A stretch of 64,000 bases of DNA from Derxia lacustris (GCF_002105195.1 NZ_MUHU01000002.1:124001-188000); one strand, 5' to 3'; shown: positions 26,712-38,201, counted from the stretch's first letter. Numbers and translations are program-made. Notes: generated by a model from the letters alone, not told the origin.

Positions 26712-26972
26712 TCAGGCCGCTGGCGCGAGCCCGCGCTCGGGCACGGCAATCTCTTCTTCCAGGCAGCCGACGACGAGTCCGTTGAACTCGACGAGGTAGA
26801 CCGGAATGTTCGCGTCGACATGGTGGCCGACCTGGACGATCTCGCCGATGTCGCCGGCGCGCGCCAGCAGCGCATCGACCGGATGGTCGGGGAAGCTGCC
26901 GTCGTTGATCAGGTCGTCCAGTGCCACAACCCGCTGGCCCCATTGGTACTTGGCGTCTCTCGGCTCGATCAT
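26712..26972 (-). CDS. nifZ: NifZ, short form (first of two)
   Basis: 86 residues. YQWGQRVVALDDLINDGSFPD, then GDIGEIVQVGHHVDANIPVYLVEFNG is the NifZ domain. NifZ acts as a chaperone in P-cluster maturation of the MoFe protein. It is smaller than single-gene NifZ and follows another NifZ-domain gene with an ATGA overlap, so the two may together do the job of a longer NifZ or be specialised copies. Confidence 0.88.
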   Translation of the reverse strand: MIEPRDAKYQWGQRVVALDDLINDGSFPDHPVDALLARAGDIGEIVQVGHHVDANIPVYLVEFNGLVVGCLEEEIAVPERGLAPAA

Positions 26973-27337
26973 TGTTCTTCCTCTTCTTCAACTTGCTTCT
27001 TGCCGGCGTCACGGATGAAGGCCTGGGCTTCCGGACTGAGCTGATCGATGACTTCGTCGGGCAGACCGTCGAGCGTGCACATCTCCTTGGCACGCATGCC
27101 CACCTGATAGCCGTGCTCGACGAACTCCACGGCGTAGATGTAGTACTGCTGCAGGAAGGTGCCGATCGACCGGACGTAGCCGAGATCGCCCTTCTGCACG
27201 AGGACCACGCCAACGTCGAGACCGTTGAAGGTCCCGTCGTTGCGGATCACGCTGCGAGCCATCACGCGCTCGCCGAAGCCGAAACGCGGCGGTTCGGTGA
27301 TTTCGACGACTTCACTGTCGCGAACGATGTCACCCAT
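26969..27337 (-). CDS. nifZ: NifZ-domain protein (second of two)
   Basis: 122 residues from the ATG at 27337. FGFGERVMARSVIRNDGTFNG-VG-LVQKGDLGYVRSIGTFLQQYYIYAVEFVEHGYQVGMRAKEM is a NifZ domain of the longer type, followed by an acidic tail ending in a run of Glu. It overlaps the LRV gene by 8 bases and the shorter nifZ by 4. A pair of NifZ genes near nifB is also seen in other betaproteobacterial diazotrophs. Confidence 0.88.
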   Translation of the reverse strand: MGDIVRDSEVVEITEPPRFGFGERVMARSVIRNDGTFNGLDVGVVLVQKGDLGYVRSIGTFLQQYYIYAVEFVEHGYQVGMRAKEMCTLDGLPDEVIDQLSPEAQAFIRDAGKKQVEEEEEQ

Positions 27338-28202
27338 GGTTCTGCTCCTTTCCGTGGCTGTCGTGAGAAACGCCAGCGGCCGCAGCCGCCGCTTCCGCGA
27401 GACGCGACCGGGCAGCCGATCGCACTTCCTCGTCCTCGTCTTCGGCCAGCCGTGCCAGCAGTGCCGGGCCCGCGCGCTGCGCGACCTCCCAGCGCACCAG
27501 CCATTCGACATCGCCGGCAAGCCGGTCGAGCAGCCCGACCGGCAGGCGGCGCGCAACGATGCGGCGCACTTCCAGCGTCCGGTCGGCAACAAGCATGAGC
27601 AGTGCCGGCATGTCGATGCGCTCGGCCACCTCGCAACGCACCTGCTCGTCACGATCATTGACCATGGTGGCGAGCAGTGCCAGCGGGAGCCGACGAGCGA
27701 CCAGCGCGCGCACGTGATAGTCCACGTCGCGGATCATGCCGGGCAGATATTCGGGATCGAGCCGCGCGGCGACGCGGATGCGCACCTCGCGGTACTCGTC
27801 GTCCTTCATGCGCTGGAGCAGCCGCTGCGGCAGGCGCATGGCGATCGACAGACGCACGGTTTCGTCGGGATCGTCGATCAGCGCCGGCAGGCGGAACACA
27901 TCGGCGTTCTTGCAGGCCAGCGAGCGCACCTCGAAGTAGGGATGCGCGAGATTGTCGTTCGACGTTTCCGGGTTGAAGCGGAAGAAGCGGTCGATGCGGC
28001 GCGCATAACGATCGTTGATGCAAGCGTATGCAAGCTCGCAACGGCCTTCTTCGAGCAGCGCCTTGTAGTTGCAGCTGGCGCAGTCGACCGGCTGCTCCTG
28101 CCAGTCGATCGCGGGAATGCGGTCCTCGGCATCCATCGCCGCGCGCGATTCGCGGCGCTGCCGCTTGGCGGCGATGCTGGCGGTATCCAGACGAGCGTTC
28201 AT
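27330..28202 (-). CDS. 4Fe-4S leucine-rich-repeat-variant (LRV) protein
   Basis: 290 residues. The N-terminal region has Cys41, Cys44, Cys55 and Cys61 (C-x2-C-x10-C-x5-C), the 4Fe-4S motif of LRV FeS proteins. From about residue 75 to 275 there are LRV helical repeats of about 24 residues (for example DPDETVRLSIAMRLPQRLL and DRDEQVRCEVAERIDMPAL). A protein of this kind was first described from an Azotobacter nif region. The solenoid suggests protein binding, and the cluster a redox or sensing role. It overlaps neighbours on both sides by 4 and 8 bases. Confidence 0.9.
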   Translation of the reverse strand: MNARLDTASIAAKRQRRESRAAMDAEDRIPAIDWQEQPVDCASCNYKALLEEGRCELAYACINDRYARRIDRFFRFNPETSNDNLAHPYFEVRSLACKNADVFRLPALIDDPDETVRLSIAMRLPQRLLQRMKDDEYREVRIRVAARLDPEYLPGMIRDVDYHVRALVARRLPLALLATMVNDRDEQVRCEVAERIDMPALLMLVADRTLEVRRIVARRLPVGLLDRLAGDVEWLVRWEVAQRAGPALLARLAEDEDEEVRSAARSRLAEAAAAAAGVSHDSHGKEQNHG

Positions 28203-28798
28203 GCCGTGGGCTCCGTGGTGGCCCAGCCATAGGGCTTGCGCAGCGGTGCCGGAGCGGGCGCGTCCTCGTACTCGTCGTCACCCGACTCGTAGCGGCGCAG
28301 CACCAGGGCCAGCAGCGAGCCACCGACGCAATCCTGCGGATCGAGGCGGCGCAGTTCATCGAGCGCGGTACGCGCTGCATCGAATTCACCGAGCCGCAGA
28401 TTGAGGTAGGCATGCCCCTTGAGGCAGAACAGATAGAAGCGCGCGGCCGTGTTGCCCTTCGCGTCCTCGATCGGATCGTAGTTGCTCCCGACCGCGTACC
28501 TGCTGGTCGCGAGCGCAATGTCGGCAATGTCGCGGCACTCCGCCAGCCGATGGCTGTAGAAGTAGAAGCGGTACAGCGCAATCAGTGTTGCGGGATGGTC
28601 CGGCGCAAGCGCCCGGGCCTGGATCAGCAAGGCGTGGGCGCGCTCTGGCTGCTGCCAGAGCCGACCGCCCTCCGCGATGAGTTCCTCGACATCCTTCGGC
28701 AGGCCACCGCCAAGCACGGCGAGATCGAAGTCGCCGTCGAATCCGCCGCTGCCGGGATCGAACCCGGCGAGCGCGTTGGCGCCTTCTTGCGTGCTCAT
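28199..28798 (-). CDS. TPR-like nif-linked protein (paralogue 1)
   Basis: 199 residues from the ATG at 28798. Helical repeats include ERAHALLIQARALAPDHPATLIALYRFYFYSHRLAEC and ARFYLFCLKGHAYLNLRLGEFDAARTALDELRRLDPQDCVGGSLL. It is clearly related to the protein at 44654-45148: both share AR-F-LF-LK-A/G-A and LIDPQ/LDPQ patterns. It probably works as a protein-binding adaptor. It lies between the IscA-like gene and the LRV gene in the nifB operon, with a 4-base overlap to LRV. Confidence 0.78.
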   Translation of the reverse strand: MSTQEGANALAGFDPGSGGFDGDFDLAVLGGGLPKDVEELIAEGGRLWQQPERAHALLIQARALAPDHPATLIALYRFYFYSHRLAECRDIADIALATSRYAVGSNYDPIEDAKGNTAARFYLFCLKGHAYLNLRLGEFDAARTALDELRRLDPQDCVGGSLLALVLRRYESGDDEYEDAPAPAPLRKPYGWATTEPTA

Positions 28799-28823
28799 GG
28801 CGATGCCCTGTCCGAAGTGAATA

Positions 28824-29222
28824 TCAGGAAACGCTGGCCGGCTTGCGGACGATCGAGGAGATCTCGACGGTCTGCATGGTCGGCGCGGCGCTCGATTCGC
28901 CCGAGCTGCTGCACGCGCAAGGCGCCGCATTCGGGTTGACGAAGGTCAGGCCGCTCTTGGTCGGCGTTTCTTCGAAGCCGATCGTCACGCCTTCGAGAAT
29001 CAGCCGGCTTTCGGCGGGCAGGAAGATCTTGACGCCGTTCAGCTCAAGCACTTCATCGCCGTCCAGCGGCTTGGGCTCGACCGTGAACTCCGAGTTGTAG
29101 CCCGAACAGCCACCGGCCGTGACCGTGAGGCGGAAGCCGGCGTCGGCGGGCAGACCGGAGAAACGGACCACGCGCGAGATGAACTTCGTCGCGGAGGCAT
29201 CGAGGATTACGTTCGGAAGCAT
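28824..29222 (-). CDS. HesB/IscA-type nif protein
   Basis: 132 residues from the ATG at 29222. The A-type carrier fold shows FRLTVTAGGCSGYNSEF and a C-terminal CAC motif (NAAPCACSSSG) in place of the usual CGC. These three Cys residues would hold or deliver Fe-S clusters. The C-terminal extension (APTMQTVEISSIVRKPA) is longer than in housekeeping IscA. It lies between fdxN and the TPR-like gene. The ISC operon at 33.7-38.5 kb has two more A-type proteins, so three are encoded in the nif region. Confidence 0.87.
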   Translation of the reverse strand: MLPNVILDASATKFISRVVRFSGLPADAGFRLTVTAGGCSGYNSEFTVEPKPLDGDEVLELNGVKIFLPAESRLILEGVTIGFEETPTKSGLTFVNPNAAPCACSSSGESSAAPTMQTVEISSIVRKPASVS

Positions 29223-29259
29223 GACGTTGGCTCTCCAGGGGGGTGGCAAGAGCGGAAGC

Positions 29260-29454
29260 TCAGGCCTTGACGATGCAGTCGTCGACCGGGCACACGGCGA
29301 CGCACTGGGGCGCGTCGAACTGGCCTTCGCACTCGGTGCACTTGTTGGGATCGATCACGAACACGCCGCCCTTTTCGCGGATGGCAACGTTCGGGCATTC
29401 GGGTTCACAGGCCGAGCAGCCGGTGCACATGGAGCCTTTGATCTTCAGGGACAT
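29260..29454 (-). CDS. fdxN: 2[4Fe-4S] ferredoxin FdxN
   Basis: 64 residues from the ATG at 29454, preceded by GAGGAG. The first motif is [13 protein letters not shown], and the second is CTECEG-FDAPQC-AVCPVD with the insertion typical of nif ferredoxins. FdxN is the likely electron donor for NifB and/or NifH. It sits 87 bases downstream of nifB, the usual position. Confidence 0.93.
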   Translation of the reverse strand: MSLKIKGSMCTGCSACEPECPNVAIREKGGVFVIDPNKCTECEGQFDAPQCVAVCPVDDCIVKA

Positions 29455-29541
29455 GACGTTTCTCCTCGTCGGATGAAGGTTGAAAGATGAATTTCGGAGT
29501 CCGGTTCGCGCCATGCAACCCGGACTCCATGCGCCTGCCGC

Positions 29542-31146
29542 TTAGGCAGCGGCTTCCGCGGTGTAGGCACCTTGGCGGATGGAAGCGTCGCCGCGCTCCT
29601 TGTGTTCGATCTCACCCTTGGCGATGCGAGCGCGGTAGTCGGCAAACCAGCTGAGCGCCGCCTTCTCGATGAACTCGCCGGCGAACTCGTCGATCGGCTC
29701 GATGCCGGCCGTCTTGAGTTCGTCCTTCGGGCAGGCGCCGATCTTGGCCACCAAAACCGCGTGGCAGTCGTTGATGGCGCGCACGATCGACGGCAGTTGC
29801 TCGTCTTCGCCGAAGCCGCCCTGGCAGAACAGGTCGACGCGACGGTGACCGACGAACAGCGCTTCGGTGTTCGAGACTTCGAAGACCTGGAACTCGGTGA
29901 CGTGACCGAAGTGTTCGTTGACGCGGCCGCCGCCCTTGGTGGCGACAGCGACGAGCACCTTCATGCCGTCATCGGCAGCAGCGGCGGCAGCGGCTTCGGC
30001 CAGAGCGGCTTCCTTCGCGTCGTGCTGGGCCTTGCGTTCGATCTCGACCTTGTCCTGATACGACTTGCGCTTGTCGAGGTCGTACACGACTTCCATTTCC
30101 TCGATCTTGTCGAGGGTGAACTCTTCCGAGCGGTCTTCGCCCAGCAGGCCCACGGCGTCGGCACGGCACTGACGGCAGTGACGCATCAGGTGCGCGCCGC
30201 CCATGCAGGCGTCCTGCACGGCCTTCAGCTCTTGCGCCGACGGGCCACGTTGGCCGTTGAGGCCGAAGTAGGTGCCGTGTTCGGGCTCGGAGATGAGCGG
30301 CATGATGTTGTGCAGGAAGGCACCACGCTTCTTCACTTCCTGGTTCACCTGGATCAGGTGCTCGTCGTTGATGCCCGGGATCAGCACCGAGTTGATCTTG
30401 GTGAGCACGCCGCGCGCCGTCAGCATTTCGAGGCCGAGCATCTGCTGTTCGTGCAGGATGCGGGCGGCTTCGATGCCGGTCACGCGCTTGTGTTCCCAGA
30501 AGATCCACGGGTAGATCTTGGCGCCGACTTCCGGATCGACCATGTTGATCGTGATAGTCACATGGTCGATGTTGTACTTGCAGATTTCATCGACGTACTT
30601 GGGCAGCGACAGGCCGTTGGTCGACAGGCACAGCTTGATGTCCGGGGCCTTTTCCGCGAGCTGGCGGAAGGTCTCGAAGGTCTTGGCCGGGCTGGCGAGC
30701 GAGTCGCCGGGACCGGCGATGCCGAGCACCGTCATCTGCGGGATTTCGCTGGCGACCGCGAGCACCTTCTTGACGGCCTGGTCGGGCGTCAGCTTTTGCG
30801 ACACCACGCCGGGGCGCGATTCGTTCGAGCAGTCGTACTTGCGATTGCAGTAGTTGCACTGGATGTTGCAGGCCGGGGCCACGGCAACGTGCATGCGCGC
30901 GTAGTGGTGGTGGGCTTCTTCCGAGTAGCAGGGATGGTTCTTGACCTTGTCCCAGACTTCCTGGGGCATGTCGTCCGGGCCGTCGGACGTACCGCAACTG
31001 GCCTTTCCGGAGCCGCCGGTGGTGCCGCAGCCAGCTGCGATGGCGGGGACTTCAGCGGCTTCGGACAGGGCACTGCCTGTCTTCAACGCGTCGATCTGAA
31101 TGTACGAGGTGGACTGCGGGGAGGTCGTGGCTTGCGTGGGTTGCAT
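29542..31146 (-). CDS. nifB: NifB, radical SAM FeMo-co core synthase
   Basis: 534 residues from the ATG at 31146, which follows AAAGGAGCAGCG. The radical SAM Cys residues are 93, 97 and 100 ([15 protein letters not shown]). Further Cys residues follow in [16 protein letters not shown]. From about residue 400 there is a NifX-like cofactor-binding domain ([21 protein letters not shown]), so this is the two-domain form. NifB inserts carbide and fuses two 4Fe-4S units into NifB-co. It heads a 14-gene operon reading leftward to the terminator at 22042. Confidence 0.97.
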   Translation of the reverse strand: MQPTQATTSPQSTSYIQIDALKTGSALSEAAEVPAIAAGCGTTGGSGKASCGTSDGPDDMPQEVWDKVKNHPCYSEEAHHHYARMHVAVAPACNIQCNYCNRKYDCSNESRPGVVSQKLTPDQAVKKVLAVASEIPQMTVLGIAGPGDSLASPAKTFETFRQLAEKAPDIKLCLSTNGLSLPKYVDEICKYNIDHVTITINMVDPEVGAKIYPWIFWEHKRVTGIEAARILHEQQMLGLEMLTARGVLTKINSVLIPGINDEHLIQVNQEVKKRGAFLHNIMPLISEPEHGTYFGLNGQRGPSAQELKAVQDACMGGAHLMRHCRQCRADAVGLLGEDRSEEFTLDKIEEMEVVYDLDKRKSYQDKVEIERKAQHDAKEAALAEAAAAAAADDGMKVLVAVATKGGGRVNEHFGHVTEFQVFEVSNTEALFVGHRRVDLFCQGGFGEDEQLPSIVRAINDCHAVLVAKIGACPKDELKTAGIEPIDEFAGEFIEKAALSWFADYRARIAKGEIEHKERGDASIRQGAYTAEAAA

Positions 31147-31201
31147 CGCTGCTCCTTTCAGATCGGTCAATGGGGTGCCGGGCTTGGCGTATTGACCATT
31201 C

Positions 31202-31217
31202 AGCGATTTCTATGCCA
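31202..31217 (-). promoter_or_regulatory. sigma-54 (-24/-12) promoter of the nifB operon
   Basis: Minus-strand TGGCAT-AGAAA-TCGCT keeps GG and GC 10 bases apart, with T in place of C at the end of TGGCAC and TCGC at -12. Its distance from the IHF and NifA sites upstream is standard. Start of transcription should be near 31190, 44 bases before the ATG. Confidence 0.75.
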
Positions 31218-31234
31218 CTCAATTTAATGTTTTA

Positions 31235-31247
31235 AATCAATTGCTTA
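31235..31247. promoter_or_regulatory. IHF site upstream of nifB
   Basis: AATCAATTGCTTA matches WATCAANNNNTTR exactly and lies 18 bases upstream of the -24 element, the same spacing as at nifE. Confidence 0.72.
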
Positions 31248-31260
31248 GGCTTATTTTCAG

Positions 31261-31298
31261 CTTGTCGGCCTTGTCGCGGTCACGACAAAGCCGACAAG
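31261..31298. promoter_or_regulatory. NifA site inside a 38-bp near-perfect palindrome
   Basis: TGT-N10-ACA is at 31272-31287. It is nested in a larger inverted repeat, with arms CTTGTCGGCCTTGTCG and CGACAAAGCCGACAAG (one mismatch, 6-base centre). The repeat starts 10 bases after the nifA stop, so it may also terminate nifA transcripts; a double NifA site is another reading. Confidence 0.72.
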
Positions 31299-31308
31299 CC
31301 TGCGCGGG

Positions 31309-33087
<1,779 letters not shown>

Positions 33088-33576
33088 GTGCACATCCCCT
33101 TGATGAACGATCCGGCCAATAGGAGGGCCGCAAACCCCGCCAAGTGCTCTCGTTCAGCAATGCCCTGGGGCTTCGAATTCTTCTGTATTGCTGATTTCGC
33201 CCAATTGCCGGCCACAGATTTCTGATAGGAGGCCGATCTGGTGCAGGCAGCCCATTGAGCAAGGAGCGAACCAAGAGGCGATCAAGCCACGAACCAAGGG
33301 ACATCCCTAGGCCAATGATTTGATCGAGCGCAAGTTCCACCCCATTAACCCGCAATTGCGAACCGATCCCGAATGATCCCGGAGATTGGTTCGGGCAGCA
33401 TGTTGCGCCGGTTTTTCGAAGCCGCGCTCGCGGCCTCTCATCGGCGCACCCATACGGCCAATCCCGGAATCGAAATGGGGCAACTTCGCCCCATGCCGTA
33501 CCGCGACGGCAGCGCAGGCCGCGCGTCGACCGTGGTTTGCCGAGCCGTCCCGAATGTCGCGGGACCGGGCCGGGCT
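33088..33576. other. nifA upstream region without clear genes
   Basis: About 490 bases between nifA (minus) and the NifA site of the ISC operon (plus). I find no supported gene and no convincing -24/-12 element reading toward nifA. One hairpin, ATGGGGC-AACTTC-GCCCCAT, occurs near 33474-33494. nifA is therefore more likely controlled by a sigma-70 promoter that I cannot place. Confidence 0.4.
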
Positions 33577-33592
33577 TGTCCCATACGCGACA
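33577..33592. promoter_or_regulatory. NifA site (TGT-N10-ACA) of the ISC operon
   Basis: TGTCCCATACGCGACA fits TGT-N10-ACA exactly and lies about 90 bases upstream of the -24 element. A further CGACA copy follows directly. Confidence 0.78.
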
Positions 33593-33638
33593 AACACGAC
33601 ATCGCGTTTTTCGCCTCGCCTCATGCCCGCAAAGTTCG

Positions 33639-33651
33639 CAAGCACTTGATT
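33639..33651. promoter_or_regulatory. IHF site of the ISC operon
   Basis: CAAGCACTTGATT is an exact match to the IHF consensus in reverse orientation, between the NifA site and the -24/-12 element. Confidence 0.72.
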
Positions 33652-33680
33652 TAGCTCAGATTTTTTGAGGCCGGGAACGG

Positions 33681-33696
33681 TGGCACACCGATTGCG
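33681..33696 (+). promoter_or_regulatory. sigma-54 (-24/-12) promoter of the ISC operon
   Basis: TGGCAC-ACCGA-TTGCG is a near-perfect -24/-12 element. It starts 59 bases before the iscS ATG, giving a leader of about 30 bases. Confidence 0.93.
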
Positions 33697-33739
33697 GTAG
33701 GCAGTCCATCCACGACTTGCCAGCCTACGGAGCCACCCC

Positions 33740-34951
33740 ATGATCGAGCGTCCGATTTATCTCGATTACGCAGCCACCACTCCGGTCGATCCGCGCGTCG
33801 TCGCGAAGATGGTGCCCTTCCTGTACGAGCAATTCGGCAACCCCGCTTCACGCAGCCACGCCTACGGCTGGGCCGCTGAAGAAGCCGTCGAGATTGCCCG
33901 CGAACATGTGGCGCAACTGCTTGGCGCCGACCCCCGCGAAATCGTCTGGACCTCGGGTGCGACCGAGTCCAACAACCTCGCCATCAAGGGCGCCGCGCAA
34001 TTCCACGGCGGCCGTGGCAAGCACATGATCACCGTGAAGACCGAGCACAAGGCCGTGCTCGACACCATGCGTGAACTTGAGCGCAGCGGCTTCGAGGTGA
34101 CCTACCTCGACGTGCTCGAAAACGGCCTGCTCGATTTCGAAGCCTTCAAGGCGGCCATCCGCCCCGACACCATCCTCGCCTCGGTCATGCTCGTGAACAA
34201 CGAGATCGGCGTGGTGCAGGACGTGGTCAAGCTTGGCAATCTGTGCCGCGAAAAGGGCGTGTTGTTCCATGTGGACGCCGCGCAAGGCTCGGGCAAGGTC
34301 GACATCGACCTGTCGAAGTGGCCGGTCGACATGATGTCGCTCTCGGCGCACAAGACCTACGGCCCCAAGGGCATTGGCGCGCTGTACGTGCGTCGCAAGC
34401 CGCGTGTGCGCATCGAGGCGCAAATGCACGGTGGCGGTCATGAACGCGGCTTCCGCTCGGGCACGCTGGCCGTGCACCAGATCGTCGGCATGGGCGAGGC
34501 CTATCGCCTGGCACATCAGCACATGGCCGAGGAAAACCAGCGCATCCGCGCCCTGCGCGACCGCCTCTGGGCCGGCCTGAGCACCATGGAAGAAGTCTTC
34601 CTCAACGGCGACATGGAACAGCGTGTGCCGCACAACCTGAACGTCAGCTTCAACTTCGTCGAGGGCGAGTCGCTGCTGATGGGCATCAAGGGCGTCGCCG
34701 TCTCGTCGGGCTCGGCCTGCACCTCGGCCAGCCTCGAACCGTCTTACGTCCTGCGCGCCCTGGGCCGCAGCGACGAGCTGGCTCACAGCTCCATCCGCTT
34801 CTCGATCGGCCGTTTCACGACCGAGGACGAAGTCGACCGCACGATCGAACAGGTCACCACCGCGGTCGCAAAACTCCGCGCGCTCAGCCCCCTTTGGGAC
34901 ATGCATCGCGAAGGCATCGACCTGTCCACCGTCCAGTGGGCTGAACACTGA
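33740..34951 (+). CDS. iscS: IscS-type cysteine desulfurase under nif control
   Basis: 403 residues. [16 protein letters not shown], His103 in [12 protein letters not shown] Lys205 in [11 protein letters not shown], catalytic Cys327 in [15 protein letters not shown] and the ending [22 protein letters not shown] are all typical of IscS rather than NifS. It provides sulfur to IscU. It leads an operon with iscU, two A-type carriers, hscA and fdx, but no iscR and no hscB. The promoter is of the NifA/sigma-54 type, so this is a nitrogen-fixation-dedicated ISC set. RBS CGGAGCC precedes the ATG. Confidence 0.93.
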   Translation: MIERPIYLDYAATTPVDPRVVAKMVPFLYEQFGNPASRSHAYGWAAEEAVEIAREHVAQLLGADPREIVWTSGATESNNLAIKGAAQFHGGRGKHMITVKTEHKAVLDTMRELERSGFEVTYLDVLENGLLDFEAFKAAIRPDTILASVMLVNNEIGVVQDVVKLGNLCREKGVLFHVDAAQGSGKVDIDLSKWPVDMMSLSAHKTYGPKGIGALYVRRKPRVRIEAQMHGGGHERGFRSGTLAVHQIVGMGEAYRLAHQHMAEENQRIRALRDRLWAGLSTMEEVFLNGDMEQRVPHNLNVSFNFVEGESLLMGIKGVAVSSGSACTSASLEPSYVLRALGRSDELAHSSIRFSIGRFTTEDEVDRTIEQVTTAVAKLRALSPLWDMHREGIDLSTVQWAEH

Positions 34952-34987
34952 AATCCGCATCACAAATGCACCTTCGGGAGTAGGAAC

Positions 34988-35410
34988 ATGGCTTACAGCG
35001 ACAAGGTTCTCGACCACTACGACAATCCGCGCAACGTTGGCGCGCTGGAAGCCGGCGACGACACCGTCGGCACCGGCATGGTCGGCGCGCCCGCCTGCGG
35101 CGACGTGATGCGCCTCCAGATCAAGGTCAACGACCAGGGCGTGATCGAGGACGCGAAGTTCAAGACCTACGGCTGCGGCTCGGCCATCGCCTCCAGCTCG
35201 CTCGTGACCGAATGGGTCAAGGGCAAGACGCTCGACGAAGCGCTCGCGATCAAGAACACCGACATCGCCGAAGAACTCGCGCTGCCGCCGGTCAAGATCC
35301 ACTGCTCGATCCTCGCCGAAGACGCCATCAAGGCTGCCGTCGCCGATTACCGCACCAAGATCACCATCGCCGGCGCCGGCGAAGCCACCACCGTGGAGAC
35401 CCAGCAATGA
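34988..35410 (+). CDS. iscU: IscU Fe-S scaffold protein
   Basis: 140 residues. Cluster ligands are Cys37 (GAPACGDVM) with Asp39, Cys63 ([11 protein letters not shown]), His105 and Cys106 ([11 protein letters not shown]). The LPPVK motif recognised by HscA is at 99-103. It is the scaffold on which IscS-derived sulfur and iron are assembled, and here replaces the missing NifU. The C-terminal tail is Thr/Glu-rich and about 12 residues longer than usual. The stop overlaps the next gene by ATGA. Confidence 0.95.
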   Translation: MAYSDKVLDHYDNPRNVGALEAGDDTVGTGMVGAPACGDVMRLQIKVNDQGVIEDAKFKTYGCGSAIASSSLVTEWVKGKTLDEALAIKNTDIAEELALPPVKIHCSILAEDAIKAAVADYRTKITIAGAGEATTVETQQ

Positions 35411-35775
35411 GCACCGATACCCTCGAAGCGCCCGTCGAAACGCCGCAAGTCCCGGTGAACATGTCGGACTCGGCCGCGGCCAAGATCCAGGAACTGATTA
35501 CCGAGGAAGGCAACCCCGAACTCAAGCTGCGCATCTATGTGACGGGCGGCGGCTGCTCGGGCTTCCAGTACGGCTTCGCGTTCGAAGAAACGATGAACGA
35601 AGACGACCTGCGCGTCGAGCGCAACGGCGTGTCGATCATCGTCGACGCGATGAGCCTGCAATACCTGGCCGGCGCCAACATCGAATACGAAGACAGCCTC
35701 GAAGGCTCGCGTTTCGTGATCAAGAACCCCAACGCCACCAGCACCTGCGGCTGCGGCAGCTCGTTCTCGGTCTGA
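35407..35775 (+). CDS. erpA: ErpA-like A-type Fe-S carrier
   Basis: 122 residues from the ATG at 35407. An unusual N-terminal stretch ([23 protein letters not shown]) precedes the core [20 protein letters not shown] and the C-terminal [12 protein letters not shown]. The G-GGCSGFQY and CGCGSSFSV signatures fit ErpA best. It would pass clusters from IscU to target proteins. It is translationally coupled to iscU and lies 8 bases before iscA. Confidence 0.88.
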   Translation: MSTDTLEAPVETPQVPVNMSDSAAAKIQELITEEGNPELKLRIYVTGGGCSGFQYGFAFEETMNEDDLRVERNGVSIIVDAMSLQYLAGANIEYEDSLEGSRFVIKNPNATSTCGCGSSFSV

Positions 35776-35783
35776 GGCTGGAC

Positions 35784-36107
35784 ATGGGTATCACCGTCAC
35801 CGAACCGGCAGCACGCCAGATCACCAAGTCGCTCGTCAAGCGCGGCAAGGGCGTGGGCCTGCGGCTCGCGGTCAAGACCAGCGGCTGCTCGGGCTTTGCG
35901 TATGCGCTCGAATTCGTCGATGAAACCGAGCCGACCGACCTGATCTTCGAGAACTTCGGCGTCAAGGTCGTCATCGACCCCAAGAGCCTGACGATGCTCG
36001 AAGGCACGGAGCTCGACTTCGTGCGCGAAGGCCTCAACGAGGGCTTCAAGTTCAACAACCCGAACGTCACGGCCGCCTGCGGCTGCGGCGAAAGCTTCGC
36101 GGTCTGA
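35784..36107 (+). CDS. iscA: IscA Fe-S carrier
   Basis: 107 residues, normal length. [38 protein letters not shown] and the final [10 protein letters not shown] with three Cys ligands are the IscA pattern. It is the second A-type carrier in the operon and precedes hscA by 156 bases. Confidence 0.93.
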   Translation: MGITVTEPAARQITKSLVKRGKGVGLRLAVKTSGCSGFAYALEFVDETEPTDLIFENFGVKVVIDPKSLTMLEGTELDFVREGLNEGFKFNNPNVTAACGCGESFAV

Positions 36108-36263
36108 GATCGCACGGGGCTTTCTGCAAGCCCTTGCAATCCTGGCCCGAGCATCCGGACACCCGCAGCGGCGTCCGGAGGGTTTGCTGTCCGCCCTCCC
36201 CTGGCGGACGGACACCAAACCGGATTCACCTCTCCCCTCCCCACCCTAAATCGCGAACCGACC
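36108..36263 (+). other. iscA-hscA spacer with hairpin
   Basis: 156 bases. hscB would be expected here but no ORF is present. A hairpin GTCCGCC-CTCCCCT-GGCGGAC lies at 36189-36209 without a T-run, so partial attenuation before hscA is possible. No -24/-12 element was found. Confidence 0.4.
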
Positions 36264-38201
36264 ATGGCCCTGATGCAAATTGCCGAACCCGGCCTGAGTA
36301 CCGCGCCGCACCAGCATCGTCTGGCGGTCGGCATCGATCTTGGAACCACCAACTCGCTGGTCGCCTCGGTGATGAGCGGCGAAGCCCGCGTGCTGCGCGA
36401 TGCCGAGGGCCGCGCGCTGCTGCCGTCGGTGGTTCGCTACACGCCGCCGGCCGAAGTCGCCGCGCCGGTCGCTGCCGATCCGAATGCGCCGAGCTTCGAT
36501 CTGCCGTCCGAAGCCACCGCCTATCGTCCCGTCGTCGGCCATGACGCCCAGGCCGCGCAAAGCCTTGATCCGCTCAACACCATCGTGTCGGTCAAGCGCT
36601 TCATGGGCCGCAAGCTGGCCGATCTGGCCGAAGGCGAAAGCGCCACCTACAAGCTGGTCGACGGTGCCGGCATGGTCAGCGCCGAAACCGTTGCCGGCGT
36701 GAAGACGCCGGTCGAAGTCTCGGCCGAGATCCTGAAGGTGCTGCGCGAACGCGGCGAAGCCTCGCTCGGCGGCGACATCACTGGCGCGGTCATCACCGTG
36801 CCGGCCTACTTCGACGACGCGCAACGCCAGGCCACCAAGGACGCCGCGCGCCTCGCCGGCATCCATGTGCTGCGCCTGCTCAACGAACCGACCGCGGCCG
36901 CGATCGCCTATGGCCTCGACAACGGCTCCGAAGGCGTGTTCGCCATCTACGACCTGGGCGGCGGCACGTTCGACATCTCGATCCTGCGCTTTGCGCGCGG
37001 CGTGTTCGAAGTGCTGGCCACCAATGGCGATTCGGCGCTCGGCGGCGACGACTTCGACCGCGCCATCGCCGTGTGGCTGAGCGGCGGCTGCGCGCTCGAT
37101 GGCCGCGCGCCGTCGGATGTGCGCCTGCTGCTCACGCATGCCCGCGCCGCCAAGGAAGCGCTGACCGATGCCGAATCGGTCGAGATCAACTGCACGCTCT
37201 GCGACAGCTGCGCGGTCAACAAGGTGCTGACGCGCGAAACCTTCAACGCGCTGGCCGCCCCGCTGGTCGCCCGCACGATGAAGCCGGTGCGCAAGGCCAT
37301 GCGCGACGCCGGCGTCGAACTCGCCGACATCAGCGGCGTGGTGATGGTCGGCGGCTCGACCCGCATGCCGATCGTGCGCCGTGCCGCGAAGGAATTCTTC
37401 GGCAAGGAACCGCTGATCAACCTCGATCCGGACCAGGTGGTTGCCATCGGCGCCGCGATCCAGGCCGACGTGCTCGCCGGCAATCGCGGTGGCGACGACT
37501 GGCTGCTGCTCGACGTGTGTCCGCTGTCGCTCGGCCTCGAAACCATGGGCGGTCTGGCCGAGAAGATCATCCCGCGCAACTCGGTCATCCCGACCGCGCG
37601 CGCCCAGGACTTCACCACCTTCAAGGACGGCCAGACGGCGATGATGATTCACGTCGTCCAGGGCGAACGCGAGCTGGTGTCCGAATGCCGCTCGCTCGCG
37701 CAATTCGTGCTGCGCGGCATTCCGCCGATGTCGGCCGGCGCGGCGCGCATTCGCGTGACCTTCCAGATCGATGCCGACGGCCTGCTCAGCGTCACCGCCA
37801 AGGAAACCGTCAGCGGCGTCGAAGCGCACGTTGAAGTGAAGCCGGCCTACGGCCTCGCCGACGACGACGTGGCCCGCATGCTGATGGACGCCTTCGGCCA
37901 GTCCGAGGCGGATGCCAAGGCCCGCATGCTGCGCGAGGCCCAGGTCGATGCGCGCCGCCTGCTCGACGCGACCGAAGCTGCGCTCGCCATCGATGGCGAA
38001 GCCCTGCTCAGCCCGCCCGAGCGCGTGCAGATCCGCAATGCCCTGCACGCCCTGGCCGACGCGCTCGAAACCTCGACCGAAGGCAAGGCGCTGCGCGAAG
38101 CCACCGATGTGTGCAACAAGGCCACCGAGCCGTTCGCCGGCAAGCGCATGAATGCCAGCATCCAGAAGGCCCTCGCAGGCCGTTCCGTCGAGACCATCTG
38201 A
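36264..38201 (+). CDS. hscA: HscA, Hsp70-type Fe-S cluster transfer chaperone
   Basis: 645 residues. [32 protein letters not shown] and [16 protein letters not shown] are the Hsp70 ATPase signatures, and [18 protein letters not shown] contains Cys residues uncommon in DnaK. The C-terminal substrate domain follows. HscA drives cluster release from IscU by binding its LPPVK motif, which is present in the iscU of this operon. Its usual co-chaperone HscB is not encoded beside it. Confidence 0.93.
   Translation: MALMQIAEPGLSTAPHQHRLAVGIDLGTTNSLVASVMSGEARVLRDAEGRALLPSVVRYTPPAEVAAPVAADPNAPSFDLPSEATAYRPVVGHDAQAAQSLDPLNTIVSVKRFMGRKLADLAEGESATYKLVDGAGMVSAETVAGVKTPVEVSAEILKVLRERGEASLGGDITGAVITVPAYFDDAQRQATKDAARLAGIHVLRLLNEPTAAAIAYGLDNGSEGVFAIYDLGGGTFDISILRFARGVFEVLATNGDSALGGDDFDRAIAVWLSGGCALDGRAPSDVRLLLTHARAAKEALTDAESVEINCTLCDSCAVNKVLTRETFNALAAPLVARTMKPVRKAMRDAGVELADISGVVMVGGSTRMPIVRRAAKEFFGKEPLINLDPDQVVAIGAAIQADVLAGNRGGDDWLLLDVCPLSLGLETMGGLAEKIIPRNSVIPTARAQDFTTFKDGQTAMMIHVVQGERELVSECRSLAQFVLRGIPPMSAGAARIRVTFQIDADGLLSVTAKETVSGVEAHVEVKPAYGLADDDVARMLMDAFGQSEADAKARMLREAQVDARRLLDATEAALAIDGEALLSPPERVQIRNALHALADALETSTEGKALREATDVCNKATEPFAGKRMNASIQKALAGRSVETI

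Noticed and set aside
33088..33576. A sigma-54 promoter reading toward nifA
   Set aside because: No pair of GG and GC at 10-base spacing with good flanking bases was found on the minus strand here.
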